Shown: piece by piece, positions 47,733-57,497 of the stretch
Layout: each line of letters begins with the position of its first letter
Position numbering within the stretch: position 1 is the stretch's first letter
DNA from: Sinorhizobium numidicum
GTDB lineage: Bacteria; Pseudomonadota; Alphaproteobacteria; Rhizobiales; Rhizobiaceae
NCBI RefSeq assembly: GCF_029892045.1
Contig: NZ_CP120369.1
Span: 434,001 to 498,000 of the forward strand
Direction of reading: 5' to 3'
DNA: 64,000 nt
Program-made: the position numbers and the translations under genes
Notes under the pieces: generated by a model
Databases searched by the model: none
What the model was told of the DNA's origin: nothing
What the model saw: the letters and a program-made list of their open reading frames with translations, nothing else

Positions 47733-48834
47733 AACCGGACACTTCGTGCCGCGATGTTTGGCATCTGGACGTGGTAATGGTTTCGGTTCGCGGCCGAAAG
47801 CATCGGCTGTGGCGGGGCGTCCATACAATCCGGAGATGCAGACGGCTATTTAGCTTGTGCTTGTAGCGCTCACTCACCAGTGGCGACGTCCGGAGGAACT
47901 CTTTGATGAGTGCGTTGCAATTCGGTGGCCGCCACTACGAGGGATTGTCGCTGAGGTTGGTCGAGCCGGTCCACACCTCGGAGAACGTTCCCGCTCGCCG
48001 GAGGACGAAGAACTTATTGTGCGCGAATTGCCTGGACGGGTGCGAGCGTTGGTGATACCCGCGAACCCCGAGCCTTTCAGCGCATCGTGGTTGCCCTCGC
48101 GCTAGCTGTCACCGTCGTAAAGGACTTTGATCCTGGCGCCACGATCATGCTGCCCTGATAGCCACGTGAAATTCGCTTGTTTTCCAATTCAAAATTGGCA
48201 CCATAGAGCTCATCTCCTTGACCTGGCTGACTCAGGAAGGTCTCGACCCCTCAACCAAACCGCGCGACAGCCAATCGTAGGCCGCCTGACCACCTCATTT
48301 AGCGGGAGGTTTTGGAGGTGCCGGGCATATTTCTGCGAAGCGATCGCGCCGGGGTTAAAGATGCCCTGATCGGCCTTTGGCGCAGACGTGGTGCACGGCA
48401 CGAGCATCCAAAGATACTGCACGGGAACGGCGAACTATGCCGCCTTCATGCGTTCCCGCAGCGCGCCCCCTCTAGAACTATAATCATTGGATCGACCTAG
48501 ACCGAGCAATAAAGTCGGCGAGCTGTTGCCGTGGTCCATGGCCCAGTCGGTCATCAAGCCCTGACCGGACGCTTACCCCAAAAAAGGCAGCTCGTTTCTG
48601 GTAGACTAGTAAGGAGTGATGAACCCTGTCCGGCCGTCTCCTCTCTTCAATTCAAATTGCGGCAAAGCCAGTGAGCCACGGAAGCAATTACAGCCTGCCG
48701 ACCGAGAGACATTCCGCGACTGGCGCTAGCCTTACCGCTAGGGGATAGTCACCTGCCTAGCTCCCGCTATTTGACAAGCAGGCTCGTGTCAAACTCGCTC
48801 GTCAACGCCAATGCAACAGACAACGGTGAAAGAG
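47733..48834. other. Long stretch without a supported gene
   Basis: About 1.1 kb between the export operon and nodD. A 36-residue frame at 48619-48729 has AAGGAG before its ATG (MNPVRPSPLFNSNCGKASEP) but no recognisable family; it may be a gene stub. No IS motifs recognised. Confidence 0.35.
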
Positions 48835-49818
48835 TCATAACCTCTGTGTAGGCAAACTAGATGAGGGGGTGGAACTCTTTGCCGGTAGATACCCAGAGGT
48901 CTCAGGCGGATCTTCCATGCGGGCAGCCTCCTGTAACAGGATCTCCCGCATCCAGAGACTTGCTGGATCACTGTTGCAAAGGGCGGGCCACTGGACAGCC
49001 ATGGCGAATGCTGGAAGTGGCAGCGCAAGTTCGACGATCCGCAGGGGTATCGTGCGTTCGAAATGCCTGACCAGTCTTAACGGCATGGTGGCTATGCGGT
49101 CGGTGCCCGATAGCAACGGCGGGATCATGCTAAAGCCCTGCACGACGACCTCGACACGTCTCTCGAGTCCATGCTCGAGCAATAACCATTCCTCGAGGGA
49201 GTGCTTCCGCGTGGTCCCATACTTGGCTGCGACATGCCCCATCGACATGTAACTCTCGAAGGAAAGCTGCGCTGTCAGCTGGTTGTTCGTTGGGCAGCCG
49301 ACGCAGACGAATGTCTCGTCGAATAGTTTCGCTTTGGGGTGCGCGCTCGACATGAACAATTCAGGAAAGATTAGAAAATCGACTTCACCGCGCCTGAGGA
49401 GTTCATCGGGCTGATCGGCGCGAGGCAGCAACTCGAAGCTAACGCCGGGAGCTTCCCATGCGACACGCTCCACCACCTTTTCGAAGAACACAAGCGTCAT
49501 GAAATCGGAAAGGCTGATCCTGAAACGGCGATCTGATTGAGCTGGGTTGAACGAGTCCCAGGAAATGACGGAGAGCTGAACGTGCAGCAGGGCGTCACGG
49601 ACGGCGGGTGCGAGTGCTTCCGCGCGCGGAGTCGGCACAAGTTCGCGGCCCTGCATTGTAAAGAGCTCGTCCCGGAAATAGGTGCGTAGACGGGCGATTG
49701 CCGCGCTCATGGCCGGTTGACTAAGGTTGATGCTACGTGCCGCAGCCGTGAGCTTGCGCTCGGTCATCAGCGCGTCGAGCGCAACGAGTAGATTGAGATC
49801 AAGGCCCTTAAAGCGCAT
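48835..49818 (-). CDS. nodD: NodD, LysR-family activator of nodulation genes
   Basis: This protein of about 327 residues is plainly Nod[21 protein letters not shown], the helix-turn-helix [20 protein letters not shown], and the co-inducer domain with [40 protein letters not shown] and [20 protein letters not shown]. NodD binds nod boxes and responds to plant flavonoids. The ATG at 49818 gives the standard N-terminus. The C-terminal tail beyond ARMEDP is atypical. Several nodD paralogues exist in Sinorhizobium, and I cannot say which one this is. A nod box starts 11 bases upstream, but the operon it should drive is gone. Confidence 0.95.
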   Translation of the reverse strand: MRFKGLDLNLLVALDALMTERKLTAAARSINLSQPAMSAAIARLRTYFRDELFTMQGRELVPTPRAEALAPAVRDALLHVQLSVISWDSFNPAQSDRRFRISLSDFMTLVFFEKVVERVAWEAPGVSFELLPRADQPDELLRRGEVDFLIFPELFMSSAHPKAKLFDETFVCVGCPTNNQLTAQLSFESYMSMGHVAAKYGTTRKHSLEEWLLLEHGLERRVEVVVQGFSMIPPLLSGTDRIATMPLRLVRHFERTIPLRIVELALPLPAFAMAVQWPALCNSDPASLWMREILLQEAARMEDPPETSGYLPAKSSTPSSSLPTQRL

Positions 49819-49828
49819 GGCGTCGTAC

Positions 49829-49868
49829 ATCCATATGGTCGATGCTCGCCGCCGAAACAATCAATTTT
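49829..49868 (+). promoter_or_regulatory. nod box, cut short at its 3' end
   Basis: ATCCAT, six bases, GATG, ten bases, then AAACAATCAATTTT matches the nod-box layout in both sequence and spacing. The consensus end (ACCAATC) is replaced by GTCGTGG. The box points away from nodD, into the idnD fragment. Confidence 0.78.
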
Positions 49869-49874
49869 GTCGTG

Positions 49875-50206
49875 GAGAACATGTTCAGACACTGGTTCTG
49901 CTGACCGACAAGGCAATAGGCGCAGGCATTGCAGGGGCGGCTCGGTGAGACTGCGACGCGATCGCCGGGCGAAAGACGCGACACCCCTTCGCCCAGTGCC
50001 CTGACCGTGCCGGCGACCTCGTGCCCGAGCACCATAGGCTCGCGGACGCGGATCGCGCCGAAGCCGCCGTGATTGTAATAGTGCAGGTCCGACCCACAAA
50101 TGCCTCCGGCCTCAATCGCGATCGCAACCTGGCCTGGTCCGAGCGCATCCGCTTCCCTGTCCTCGACCCGCAGGTCCTTGGCGGCGTGAATAACGACGGC
50201 TTTCAT
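49875..50206 (-). pseudogene. 5' fragment of an L-idonate 5-dehydrogenase-like gene
   Basis: The first 110 residues are a zinc-dependent medium-chain dehydrogenase: MKAVVIHAAKDLRVEDREAD, the catalytic zinc motif GICGSDLHYYNHGG, GHEVAGTVRALGEG, and the structural zinc loop PCNACAYCLVGQQNQC. After CLNM the sequence becomes the nod-box region, so the Rossmann domain and the rest are absent. The gene context (gluconate kinase and gluconate 5-dehydrogenase next door) supports IdnD. Confidence 0.82.
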
Positions 50207-50213
50207 GGGAACC

Positions 50214-51158
50214 TCACACGACAGGAGTGATGAGCGGCTGACCGGCGAAATGCGCAGCGAGATTGTCGCGCACGAGCTGACCCATCGCCTGCCGGGTCTC
50301 AACGGTTCCCGACGCGTGATGCGGCTGCAGCACGACGTTGTCGAGGGCGAGAAAGCGGCGATCGATATTGGGTTCGCTCGCAAACACATCGAGAGCCGCG
50401 GCCTTGATGGTCCGGCGTTCCAGCGCGTCGATCAAAGCGCTCTCGTCGACGGTCGATCCGCGCGAGATGTTGACGAGGATGCCGTTTGCGCCGAGCGCTG
50501 CAAGCACCGGTGCATCGACGATCCCCCTGGTGCTCTCCCCGCCCGCAAGCGTGACGATCAGAAACTCTGAGCGGCGCGCGAGCTCGGTCAGGTCGGGCAC
50601 GAAACTATAGTGCAAGTCCGCCCGCCGGTTTATGTCGAAGTAGCTGATCTCGCAGTCGAACCCCGCCAGCCGTTTGGCGACCGCCGATCCGATGCGGCCC
50701 ATGCCGACGATCCCGACTTTTTTGCCGCACACACGGGTCACAAGGCCCATATTGCCCGTCGCCCAATGGCCATCGCGGACATAGGCATCGCCCTTAGGGA
50801 TCTGGCGCGCGGCCGCGAGAAGCAGGGCGACGCCGAAATCGGCGACATCGGCCGTCAACACGTCCGGCGTGTTGGTTACACGGATGCCGTTCGCCTTGGC
50901 ATGGGCGAGATCGATCGCATCCGTGCCGACACCATAGCAGGAGACGATTTCGAGTTTCGGGAGCGAGCGCATCAGCTCGGCGGAAGCCCCGAGTTCGCCG
51001 CGGGTGGCGATTGCCCGGATGTTCGGCGCGTGCTGCGCGAGGAACGCTTCACGGTTTGCCGCCGAATAGATCTTGTGGACCTGGTAACGCTCTTCGAGTT
51101 CGGCAAGGTCCCAGTCCGGATACGGTCCCATCAGCAGGATGTCCGGTTTCGTCATCAT
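50214..51158 (-). CDS. D-isomer-specific 2-hydroxyacid dehydrogenase
   Basis: This 314-residue enzyme reduces a 2-keto acid with NAD(P)H. The NAD-binding motif is VGIVGMGRIGSAVAKRL, and the catalytic Arg, Glu and His lie in NISRGSTVDE, FASEPNIDRR and LQPHHASGT. It resembles glyoxylate/hydroxypyruvate or 2-ketogluconate reductases, which fits its place in an idonate/gluconate operon. Its ATG overlaps the idnK stop (ATGA) with GGAGG upstream, and its stop lies 7 bases before the truncated idnD. Confidence 0.88.
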   Translation of the reverse strand: MMTKPDILLMGPYPDWDLAELEERYQVHKIYSAANREAFLAQHAPNIRAIATRGELGASAELMRSLPKLEIVSCYGVGTDAIDLAHAKANGIRVTNTPDVLTADVADFGVALLLAAARQIPKGDAYVRDGHWATGNMGLVTRVCGKKVGIVGMGRIGSAVAKRLAGFDCEISYFDINRRADLHYSFVPDLTELARRSEFLIVTLAGGESTRGIVDAPVLAALGANGILVNISRGSTVDESALIDALERRTIKAAALDVFASEPNIDRRFLALDNVVLQPHHASGTVETRQAMGQLVRDNLAAHFAGQPLITPVV

Positions 51159-51724
51159 TTTCCTCCCGTGGTTTCTTCGGTGGTCGAGCGACCCCAGCGG
51201 ATCGCCAGGTTGTTCATCGCCAGCGCGACGATGCGCTCCGGCGACTGGTCGATTTCGATCGTCACGACGTCCGCCTCGCCCGAAGGCAATTCGAGCGTGG
51301 CGAGCTGGCTGTCGAGCAGCGACAACGGCATATAATCGCCGCTCCGCTCCCCCATGCGCGCAGCGAGCGCCGCGCGGCTACCTTGCAGGAAGACAAAGGT
51401 GATCGGCCGTCCGGCGACGGCGCGCAGCCGATCGCGGTACGAACGCTTCAATGCGGAGCACGACACCACGACCGTGCGCTCGCGCGCCAGGAGCGCACCG
51501 ATGTCATCGACCCAGGGCCCGCGGTCTGCGTCGTCCAGCGGAATGCCGCTTCGCATCTTGGCGACATTGGCCGGCGAATGCAGACCGTCTCCCTCGACGA
51601 AGGCTGCGCCCAGATAATCCGCAAGCCGTTTCCCAACCGTCGATTTGCCGCAACCCGAGACGCCCATGACGACGACCGGGCTGCAGTCGGCGTCAGAGGC
51701 TTGTGGTGATGCCGCCGTCGACAT
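51155..51724 (-). CDS. idnK: Gluconokinase
   Basis: This 189-residue kinase phosphorylates gluconate to 6-phosphogluconate. It has the P-loop VVVMGVSGCGKSTVGKRLAD, the GDGLHSPANVAKMRSGIPLD substrate region, and CSALKRSYRDRLR typical of the GntK/IdnK family. The ATG at 51724 lies inside the end of idnO with a 32-base overlap in another frame; the frame is also open to 51757. It likely feeds the product of IdnO into the Entner-Doudoroff or pentose-phosphate route. Confidence 0.93.
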   Translation of the reverse strand: MSTAASPQASDADCSPVVVMGVSGCGKSTVGKRLADYLGAAFVEGDGLHSPANVAKMRSGIPLDDADRGPWVDDIGALLARERTVVVSCSALKRSYRDRLRAVAGRPITFVFLQGSRAALAARMGERSGDYMPLSLLDSQLATLELPSGEADVVTIEIDQSPERIVALAMNNLAIRWGRSTTEETTGGK

Positions 51725-52460
51725 AGAGCGTTTGTCCGTTGACAAAGGAAGAAGCACGGCTCGCCAGGAAGACCGCCGCGCCGACCAGTTCCTCGACCTC
51801 GCCCCAGCGGGCCGCGGGCGTCCGCTTCTCGAGCCAGGACGAGAAGTCGTGGCTGTCGACCAGCGCCTGATTCAACGGCGTCTTGAAATAGCCCGGTGCG
51901 ATGGCGTTCACCTGCAGCCCGTGCTTCGCCCAGTCGGTGCACATGCCGCGGGTCAGGTTCCTGACCGCGCCCTTCGTCGCCGTATAGGGGGCGATGCCCG
52001 GGCGCGAGAGTTCACTCTGAACCGAGGCGATGTTGATGATCTTACCCGCGCCGCGCGCAATCATATGCCGGGCGACCGCCTGGCCAACATAGAAGACGCT
52101 GGAGACGTTGGTCCTCAGCAATTGCTCCCAGCGCTCAGCCGGAAAATCCTCGAGCGGCGTACGAAACTGCATGCCGGCATTGTTGATCAGGATGTCGATC
52201 GGCCCGATATCCTGCTCGATCGCGTCGACGCCGCGCTTCACTGCAGCGGGGTCGGTCACGTCGAAATCCGAGACCGCAACGTCATGACCGGCATCTTTGA
52301 GAGAGCTCGCAGCCGAGGCCAGCTTCGAACGATCGCGGCCGTTGAGAACGATGGCTGCACCGTGCTCGGCCAGCCCGCGCCCCAGCGCATAGCCGATGCC
52401 TTGCGACGAGCCGGTGATGAGAGCCCGCCTGCCCGTGAGGTCAAAAAGTGGAAAAGCCAT
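51693..52460 (-). CDS. idnO: Gluconate 5-dehydrogenase-like short-chain dehydrogenase
   Basis: This 255-residue short-chain dehydrogenase has the cofactor motif GSSQGIGYALGRGLAEHG, NNAGMQFRTPLEDFP, the catalytic Ser in INIASVQSEL and Tyr/Lys in YTATKGAVRNL. It closely resembles IdnO, which reduces 5-ketogluconate to gluconate. The frame is open to 52535, but the ATG at 52460 starts the conserved domain. Together with idnK and the idnD fragment it outlines an L-idonate pathway. Confidence 0.9.
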   Translation of the reverse strand: MAFPLFDLTGRRALITGSSQGIGYALGRGLAEHGAAIVLNGRDRSKLASAASSLKDAGHDVAVSDFDVTDPAAVKRGVDAIEQDIGPIDILINNAGMQFRTPLEDFPAERWEQLLRTNVSSVFYVGQAVARHMIARGAGKIINIASVQSELSRPGIAPYTATKGAVRNLTRGMCTDWAKHGLQVNAIAPGYFKTPLNQALVDSHDFSSWLEKRTPAARWGEVEELVGAAVFLASRASSFVNGQTLYVDGGITTSL

Positions 52461-52536
52461 AACTTCATATTCTCCTGTGCCGTCGCGCCTGACGGCGTAT
52501 GCAGCGTGCCATCTTCGAGGCGTAGCAGGCCACATG

Positions 52537-53211
52537 TCAGTCCTCGACGACGAGACCCTTTGCCTTCAGCACCGCTTCCAATTTGCTGACCTCGACGACC
52601 GACTTGCCGGCTTTGTATGCGGCGATGTATTCGACCTCGGCATCCTCCCTGGCCTGCGCCAGCTTCGCCACGTCGCGTGCCTCCGACCGCCGCACGACGA
52701 CCAGGCCATCCGCGTCGCCGACGATGATGTCGCCCGGATGCACGATTTCGTCGCCGATCAGGATTGGCTCGTTGGTGGCGCCGAGCGTCTCCTTGACAGT
52801 GCCCTTGATGCAGACGCTCAAGGAAAAGACCGGGAAGCCAAGCTCGCGCAATTGAAGCGTGTCTCGAACGCCCGTGTCGGTTACGAGGCCGCCGATGCCC
52901 TTCGCAAGGCAGGCATTGGCGAGGACATCGCCGAAGGATCCGGCCTCCTCATACTCACCGGCGGAAACGACGATGATGTCTCCCGGCTGAGCGTAGTTGA
53001 TCGCGACCTGGAGCATGATGTTGTCGCGCGGCGCGCATTTGACCGTGAAGGCAGGTCCGCAGAGTTTCATTCGGTAATCGATCGGCTTCAGTCGGGAAGA
53101 CAGCGCGCCTCTGCGACCCTGCGCTTCGTGAAGGGTCGCCGGCGAAAACTTGGCGATGGCCTCGATCTCGTCCTTGCTCGGACGTTCGAACCGTTGCTTC
53201 AGTTTGATCAT
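52537..53211 (-). CDS. RraA-family protein (aldolase/demethylmenaquinone-methyltransferase-like fold)
   Basis: This 224-residue protein has the RraA fold: VTDTGVRDTLQLRELGFPVF, the metal and oxyanion region GDIIVGDADGLVVVRRSEA, and AGEYEEAGSFGDVLANACLA. Members include 4-hydroxy-4-methyl-2-oxoglutarate/4-carboxy-4-hydroxy-2-oxoadipate aldolases and decarboxylases of oxaloacetate. AGGAG lies before the ATG at 53211; the open frame to 53328 has no such site. The reaction here is not certain, but a role in sugar-acid breakdown fits. Confidence 0.83.
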   Translation of the reverse strand: MIKLKQRFERPSKDEIEAIAKFSPATLHEAQGRRGALSSRLKPIDYRMKLCGPAFTVKCAPRDNIMLQVAINYAQPGDIIVVSAGEYEEAGSFGDVLANACLAKGIGGLVTDTGVRDTLQLRELGFPVFSLSVCIKGTVKETLGATNEPILIGDEIVHPGDIIVGDADGLVVVRRSEARDVAKLAQAREDAEVEYIAAYKAGKSVVEVSKLEAVLKAKGLVVED

Positions 53212-53361
53212 TTGAAGTCTCCTGGGGCCGCCGACGGCTGCCGGTATGTTTTGATCAACGCTCCGTGCAGCTTCCCGCATGCGGGCGCGCACCATTCCTC
53301 GATGACGCGGCCCGAGCTCGGGCCGCATCTTGGGAAAGCGATATTCATCGCCGTTCAGTGA

Positions 53362-54198
53362 TTACGGGATCGGCTCGAATTTCAGTTCCGTGATCGGGAC
53401 GACCTTGTCCGTGCGGGTCATCTTGTACTCGGTGTTCGGTCCGAGCCATTTGTCCCAGATCTTGTTGATCTCGCCGGACTTGTCGAGCGAGACCAGAATT
53501 TCGTTGATCTTCGCGGTCAAAGCTGGCTCGTCCTTCTTCATGCCGATGCCGATCGGCTGGTAGAGCATGGGTTCTTCGATCATGCGCATCTCGGCACCCT
53601 TGGTCTTGGACTCGTTGACGATCTTGGTCGTCGTCATCGTGTTGGCGACCAGTCCCCGAGCCTTCCCCTGCTGAACGGCGAGATATGCAGAACCGGTGTC
53701 CTGGAACGTCAGCGGCTTGGACTCGTTCTTGCGGATGGCCAGCTCGGACGTCGAGCCCTTCGTCGAGGCAAGCCGGACACCGGCAAAATCGGCCTTCTTC
53801 TGGCCGGGATCATCGGCCTTCACGATCAGCATCTCCTTGGCAAGATAATAGGGATGGCTGAACTCGATCTGCTCTGCCCGGCTCAGAGTATAGGCAAGAT
53901 TGGCCACCGCGATATCGACGCGCCCAAGCTTCACCTCGGGAACGCGTGCTTCGACCGAGAGCGGCTTGATCTCAGCCTTGACACCGAGCTCGCGGGCAAT
54001 CGCGTTGCAGAGATCGACGTCGAAACCCGCCATCTCGCGCGTTTTCGGATCCGGGGCCGCGAAAGGCGGCACGTCGGCAAAGGTTCCGCAACGGATCACC
54101 TTGGCCGCAGTGATGTCCCCAAGCTTGTCTGCCTTTGCCGGACCAGCGATCGCGGTCATCACGAGCGCGACGCCCAGGGTCCATGACTTCAATTTCAT
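53362..54198 (-). CDS. Amino-acid-type ABC transporter substrate-binding protein
   Basis: This 278-residue periplasmic protein has a signal peptide (SWTLGVALVMTAIAGPAKA) and a family-3 solute-binding domain: VIRCGTFADVPPFAAPDPKT, MAGFDVDLCNAIARELGVKA, and GRVDIAVANLAYTLSRAEQI. It delivers a polar amino acid or similar compound to the permeases encoded upstream in the same operon. The true ligand cannot be read from sequence. Confidence 0.93.
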   Translation of the reverse strand: MKLKSWTLGVALVMTAIAGPAKADKLGDITAAKVIRCGTFADVPPFAAPDPKTREMAGFDVDLCNAIARELGVKAEIKPLSVEARVPEVKLGRVDIAVANLAYTLSRAEQIEFSHPYYLAKEMLIVKADDPGQKKADFAGVRLASTKGSTSELAIRKNESKPLTFQDTGSAYLAVQQGKARGLVANTMTTTKIVNESKTKGAEMRMIEEPMLYQPIGIGMKKDEPALTAKINEILVSLDKSGEINKIWDKWLGPNTEYKMTRTDKVVPITELKFEPIP

Positions 54199-54228
54199 TG
54201 CTCGTTCTCCTCTGGAGTTAGTTTTTGG

Positions 54229-54993
54229 TTAATGCCGCAGATCGCTCAGGAAGCGCTGCGCTCGCGTCGTTTGGGGGCGAGAGAAGAATTCTTCGGGCGG
54301 GGCGGACTCGACGATCTGCCCCTGATCGATGAACCAGACGCGATCAGCGACATCACGGGCAAATCCCATCTCGTGCGTGACGCACATCATCGTCATGCCG
54401 TCGGCCGCCAGTCCTTTCATCACGGCGAGGACTTCGCCGACCATTTCCGGGTCGAGTGCGCTTGTCGGTTCGTCGAACAGCATCACTGGGGGCTCCATCG
54501 CCAGTGCCCGGGCGATGGCGACCCGCTGCTGCTGACCGCCCGACAATTGAGCGGGATAGGCATGGGCCTTGTCGGCCAGACCTACCCGTTCCAGAAGTTG
54601 TGCGGCCTTGGCGTAGGCAACGTCGCGCAGAACGCCTTTCACCCGGATCGGCGACATCGCGATGTTGTCGATGGCCGACAGGTGAGGAAACAGGTTGAAG
54701 CTCTGGAAAACGAACCCGATGCGGCTGCGCAACCGGTTGAGCTCCTTGGCAGGCATCGGCCGATGGATATTGTTGCCGTCGCAGATGATCGAGCCGTTTC
54801 CGATTTCCTCAAGGCGGTTGACGGTTCGGATCAATGTCGACTTGCCTGAGCCAGACGGGCCGCAGATCACGACAACTTCGCCACGAGCCACTTCGGCATC
54901 GATCCCCTTCAGAACCTCGTAGATACCGTAGTTCTTGCGGACGCCTATCAGTTGAATCATGGGAGAATTCTTCGAGGACACGGTCGTGTTCAT
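54229..54993 (-). CDS. Amino-acid ABC transporter ATP-binding protein
   Basis: This 254-residue ATPase has Walker [19 protein letters not shown], the Q-loop [12 protein letters not shown], signature [17 protein letters not shown], Walker [14 protein letters not shown] and the switch His in [16 protein letters not shown]. It belongs to the GlnQ/HisP type. The start overlaps the end of the permease gene upstream by 4 bases. Confidence 0.97.
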   Translation of the reverse strand: MNTTVSSKNSPMIQLIGVRKNYGIYEVLKGIDAEVARGEVVVICGPSGSGKSTLIRTVNRLEEIGNGSIICDGNNIHRPMPAKELNRLRSRIGFVFQSFNLFPHLSAIDNIAMSPIRVKGVLRDVAYAKAAQLLERVGLADKAHAYPAQLSGGQQQRVAIARALAMEPPVMLFDEPTSALDPEMVGEVLAVMKGLAADGMTMMCVTHEMGFARDVADRVWFIDQGQIVESAPPEEFFSRPQTTRAQRFLSDLRH

Positions 54994-55748
54994 GATGGCT
55001 GATCCGTGAGGGCTGCGAGTTTGAGGGATTTCGCGGTCGGCAGCGGCGCGGTGCCGGCGCGTTTGCGGGTGATCCGGCGCTCCGTGAGCACGGCCACCTG
55101 ACTCAACGACCAGCAGATCACGTAATAGACCGCAGCGAGGATAAAGAAGACCTGGAACGGTTGGGTCAGCAGTTGATTGTTGATCTGACTGGCGGCGAAG
55201 GTCAGGTCCGGCACGTTGATCACGTAGCCGAGCGTCGTGTCCTTGATCGTCGCAACGAACACCGAAATGATGCTGGGGATCACGTTATAGAGCGCTTGAG
55301 GCAGGATGACGAAACGCATGGCACCGAGATAGCTGTGGCCAAGTGCCCGGGCCGCCTCCATCTGGCCGTGACCAAGTGCCACGATCCCCCCGCGCACCAC
55401 CTCGCTCAGGAATGCTCCCTGATAGACGACGAGCGTCACCAGCATTGTCAGGAAGCTCGGGACATTGGCGCCCGTGACGAGCGGCACGAGGAAATATCCC
55501 CAGAGGATCAACATCAGCAGCGGCACGCCGCGTGTGAAGTAGACGAGCGCGGTTACGGGCCAGTTCAGGAACGGCGACTTCGAAAGCCGGGCAAGCGCGA
55601 ACGCAATGCTCACCGGAAAGGCGAAGGCGATCGCGAGGACCGAAAGCATCAGTGTCGCCGCAAGTCCTCCGATGGGACCATTCGGATACTGCCCGATGAG
55701 CAGCAGCAACCAGTAGTCGCGGATGATGGCAATGATGTCGCTGATCAT
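54990..55748 (-). CDS. Amino-acid ABC transporter permease (second)
   Basis: This 252-residue membrane protein has five or so hydrophobic segments and the HisM/GlnP-type coupling motif around [20 protein letters not shown]. It overlaps both flanking genes by 4 bases. Together with the next permease it forms the heterodimeric channel. Confidence 0.95.
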   Translation of the reverse strand: MISDIIAIIRDYWLLLLIGQYPNGPIGGLAATLMLSVLAIAFAFPVSIAFALARLSKSPFLNWPVTALVYFTRGVPLLMLILWGYFLVPLVTGANVPSFLTMLVTLVVYQGAFLSEVVRGGIVALGHGQMEAARALGHSYLGAMRFVILPQALYNVIPSIISVFVATIKDTTLGYVINVPDLTFAASQINNQLLTQPFQVFFILAAVYYVICWSLSQVAVLTERRITRKRAGTAPLPTAKSLKLAALTDQPS

Positions 55749-56452
55749 GCTCGTCCGCTCCTGACCGGGTCCGCTTTCCAGGCGATGTACGCGCCACCCG
55801 CCATGATCATCAGTGAGAAGACAAGGTAGAGCACGGTCACCAGCAGATAGCTCTCGAACGTGCGGAAGCTTAAGTTTTCGATCTCCTTCACCGCATAGGT
55901 GAGCTCGGCGACGCCGATCGCGACTGCGAGGCTGCTGTTCTTGAACAACGAGACGCTGTGATTGATCAGGGCGGGCAGCGCGTTTCTCACCCCTTGCGGC
56001 AGCATGACGTAGCGCATGGCCGAAACATATCCGTGGCCGAGCGCGCGGGCCGCTTCCATCTGGCCGGGGCTTACCGCCCGCATGCCGGAGCGGAGGTCTT
56101 CGCTGAAATAGGCCGCCTGGCAGAGACCCAGTCCGATCACCGCGAAGATCGCCTCGGCATTATGGTCGTTCAGCCAGAACGTGAGCCCATCCGGCATCAG
56201 CGTGAAGATGCCGAAATACCAGAGCATGAGCTGCACCAGAGTCGGAACGTTGCGGTGATAGGAAACATAAGCGGTCACGAACGCATTGCCGACCGGGCCG
56301 GGCGCGTAGCGAAGGCCAAGCAGAAGCAGTGCCAGCGTCATTGCGAGAACCCAGGATCCGACCGCTACGATGAACGTCATTTCGATGCCAAGGAGCAGCA
56401 TCGACACGTATTCGGGATTGCCCAGGATCTCAGAGAGGTCGAAGCTACTCAC
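55745..56452 (-). CDS. Amino-acid ABC transporter permease (first)
   Basis: This permease of about 235 residues has several hydrophobic segments and the coupling motif ARALGHGYVSAMRYVMLPQG. I chose the GTG at 56452, which overlaps the SDR stop by 8 bases and has GGGGA upstream; residues before it lie in the SDR gene. Two permeases, one ATPase and one binding protein make a complete polar amino-acid transporter. Confidence 0.93.
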   Translation of the reverse strand: MSSFDLSEILGNPEYVSMLLLGIEMTFIVAVGSWVLAMTLALLLLGLRYAPGPVGNAFVTAYVSYHRNVPTLVQLMLWYFGIFTLMPDGLTFWLNDHNAEAIFAVIGLGLCQAAYFSEDLRSGMRAVSPGQMEAARALGHGYVSAMRYVMLPQGVRNALPALINHSVSLFKNSSLAVAIGVAELTYAVKEIENLSFRTFESYLLVTVLYLVFSLMIMAGGAYIAWKADPVRSGRA

Positions 56453-57215
56453 GGCCTTGGTCCCCGGTCTTCGGAGATTGCGGTTTTGCCGTCTGCAGAC
56501 CACCCATGACCTGAAGTGTCGGCGTGATCTCCATGTGACCTATGTTGACGGCGACCGGCGCAGCGATCGCGAAGGCTATGGCATCGGCAATGTCTTTTGC
56601 TTCGGGGAGCTCATAGCCGTCGATGAAGCGTTCGCGGATCTCCGGGCTGTCGCCATGGACATGCGCGAATATATCGGTTGCCACCCGCCCCGGGCAGATT
56701 TCCGTGACACGCACGCGCTTGCCGAAGGCGTCAATGCGCAATTGGTTCGAGAGCATGCGCACGGCGGCTTTCGTCGCGTGATAGGTGGAATTTCCGCCGA
56801 AATTGTAGGCGCCCGCGATCGAGGAGATGTTGATGACATGGCCGCGATCGCGTGCAACCATTTCAGGGATGACCATCCTGCAAAGGTGAAGAACCGCGCG
56901 AAGATTGACGTCGATGAGGAGATCGATGTCGCCTTCCTCTGCTTCCAGGAACTTCTTGGGGCGGTCGACGCCGGCGTTGTTGACGAGAATATCGAACTGG
57001 ACGCGACTTGTGAGATCCGCGAGGGCTGCCCGGTCGGTGACGTCAATCGCATGCGCCACACAACCGGTGCGCTCCGCGAGCTTGCGCAACGGCTCCGCAC
57101 TGCGCGCGATCGCGTGCACTTCGAGCCCTTCGGCGCAAAAGCGCTCGACGACTGCGGCCCCGATTCCGGAGGAAGCACCGGTGACCAGCGCGGTTCTGTA
57201 ATCGGAAAATGGCAT
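56445..57215 (-). CDS. Short-chain dehydrogenase/reductase
   Basis: This 256-residue SDR has the cofactor motif VTGASSGIGAAVVERFCAEG, NNAGVDRP, the catalytic Ser in INISSIAGAYNF and Tyr/Lys in STYHATKAAVRML. It resembles serine/3-hydroxy acid dehydrogenases of the YdfG type. It is the first gene of the operon that continues into the ABC transporter, so it may oxidise the imported compound. The ATG at 57215 has AAGGGGA upstream. Confidence 0.88.
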   Translation of the reverse strand: MPFSDYRTALVTGASSGIGAAVVERFCAEGLEVHAIARSAEPLRKLAERTGCVAHAIDVTDRAALADLTSRVQFDILVNNAGVDRPKKFLEAEEGDIDLLIDVNLRAVLHLCRMVIPEMVARDRGHVINISSIAGAYNFGGNSTYHATKAAVRMLSNQLRIDAFGKRVRVTEICPGRVATDIFAHVHGDSPEIRERFIDGYELPEAKDIADAIAFAIAAPVAVNIGHMEITPTLQVMGGLQTAKPQSPKTGDQGRE

Positions 57216-57497
57216 CAGCGATCCCCTTTGTTTTGGGAACAGTAGCTGACCTTTCAAGCGGGCGATAATTCCGATTATCTTTGGAGGGATAAGCCTATCT
57301 TATGAAGGCAACGACTGCCCTTTATGAAAGTGATTTAACTCGGCTAATCTGTACTGCCGCCGCTCGAAAACAAGCTTGCTGCGACCTGAACCTCCTGTTT
57401 CTCGCCCAAGTTTGGCTTGGGAAAGAAGGCGTTACAAGCTAACAGCCAGGCTGTAGTATTCGGATTGGTTGCAGCAACAGTGAGCGCAATTTCATCA

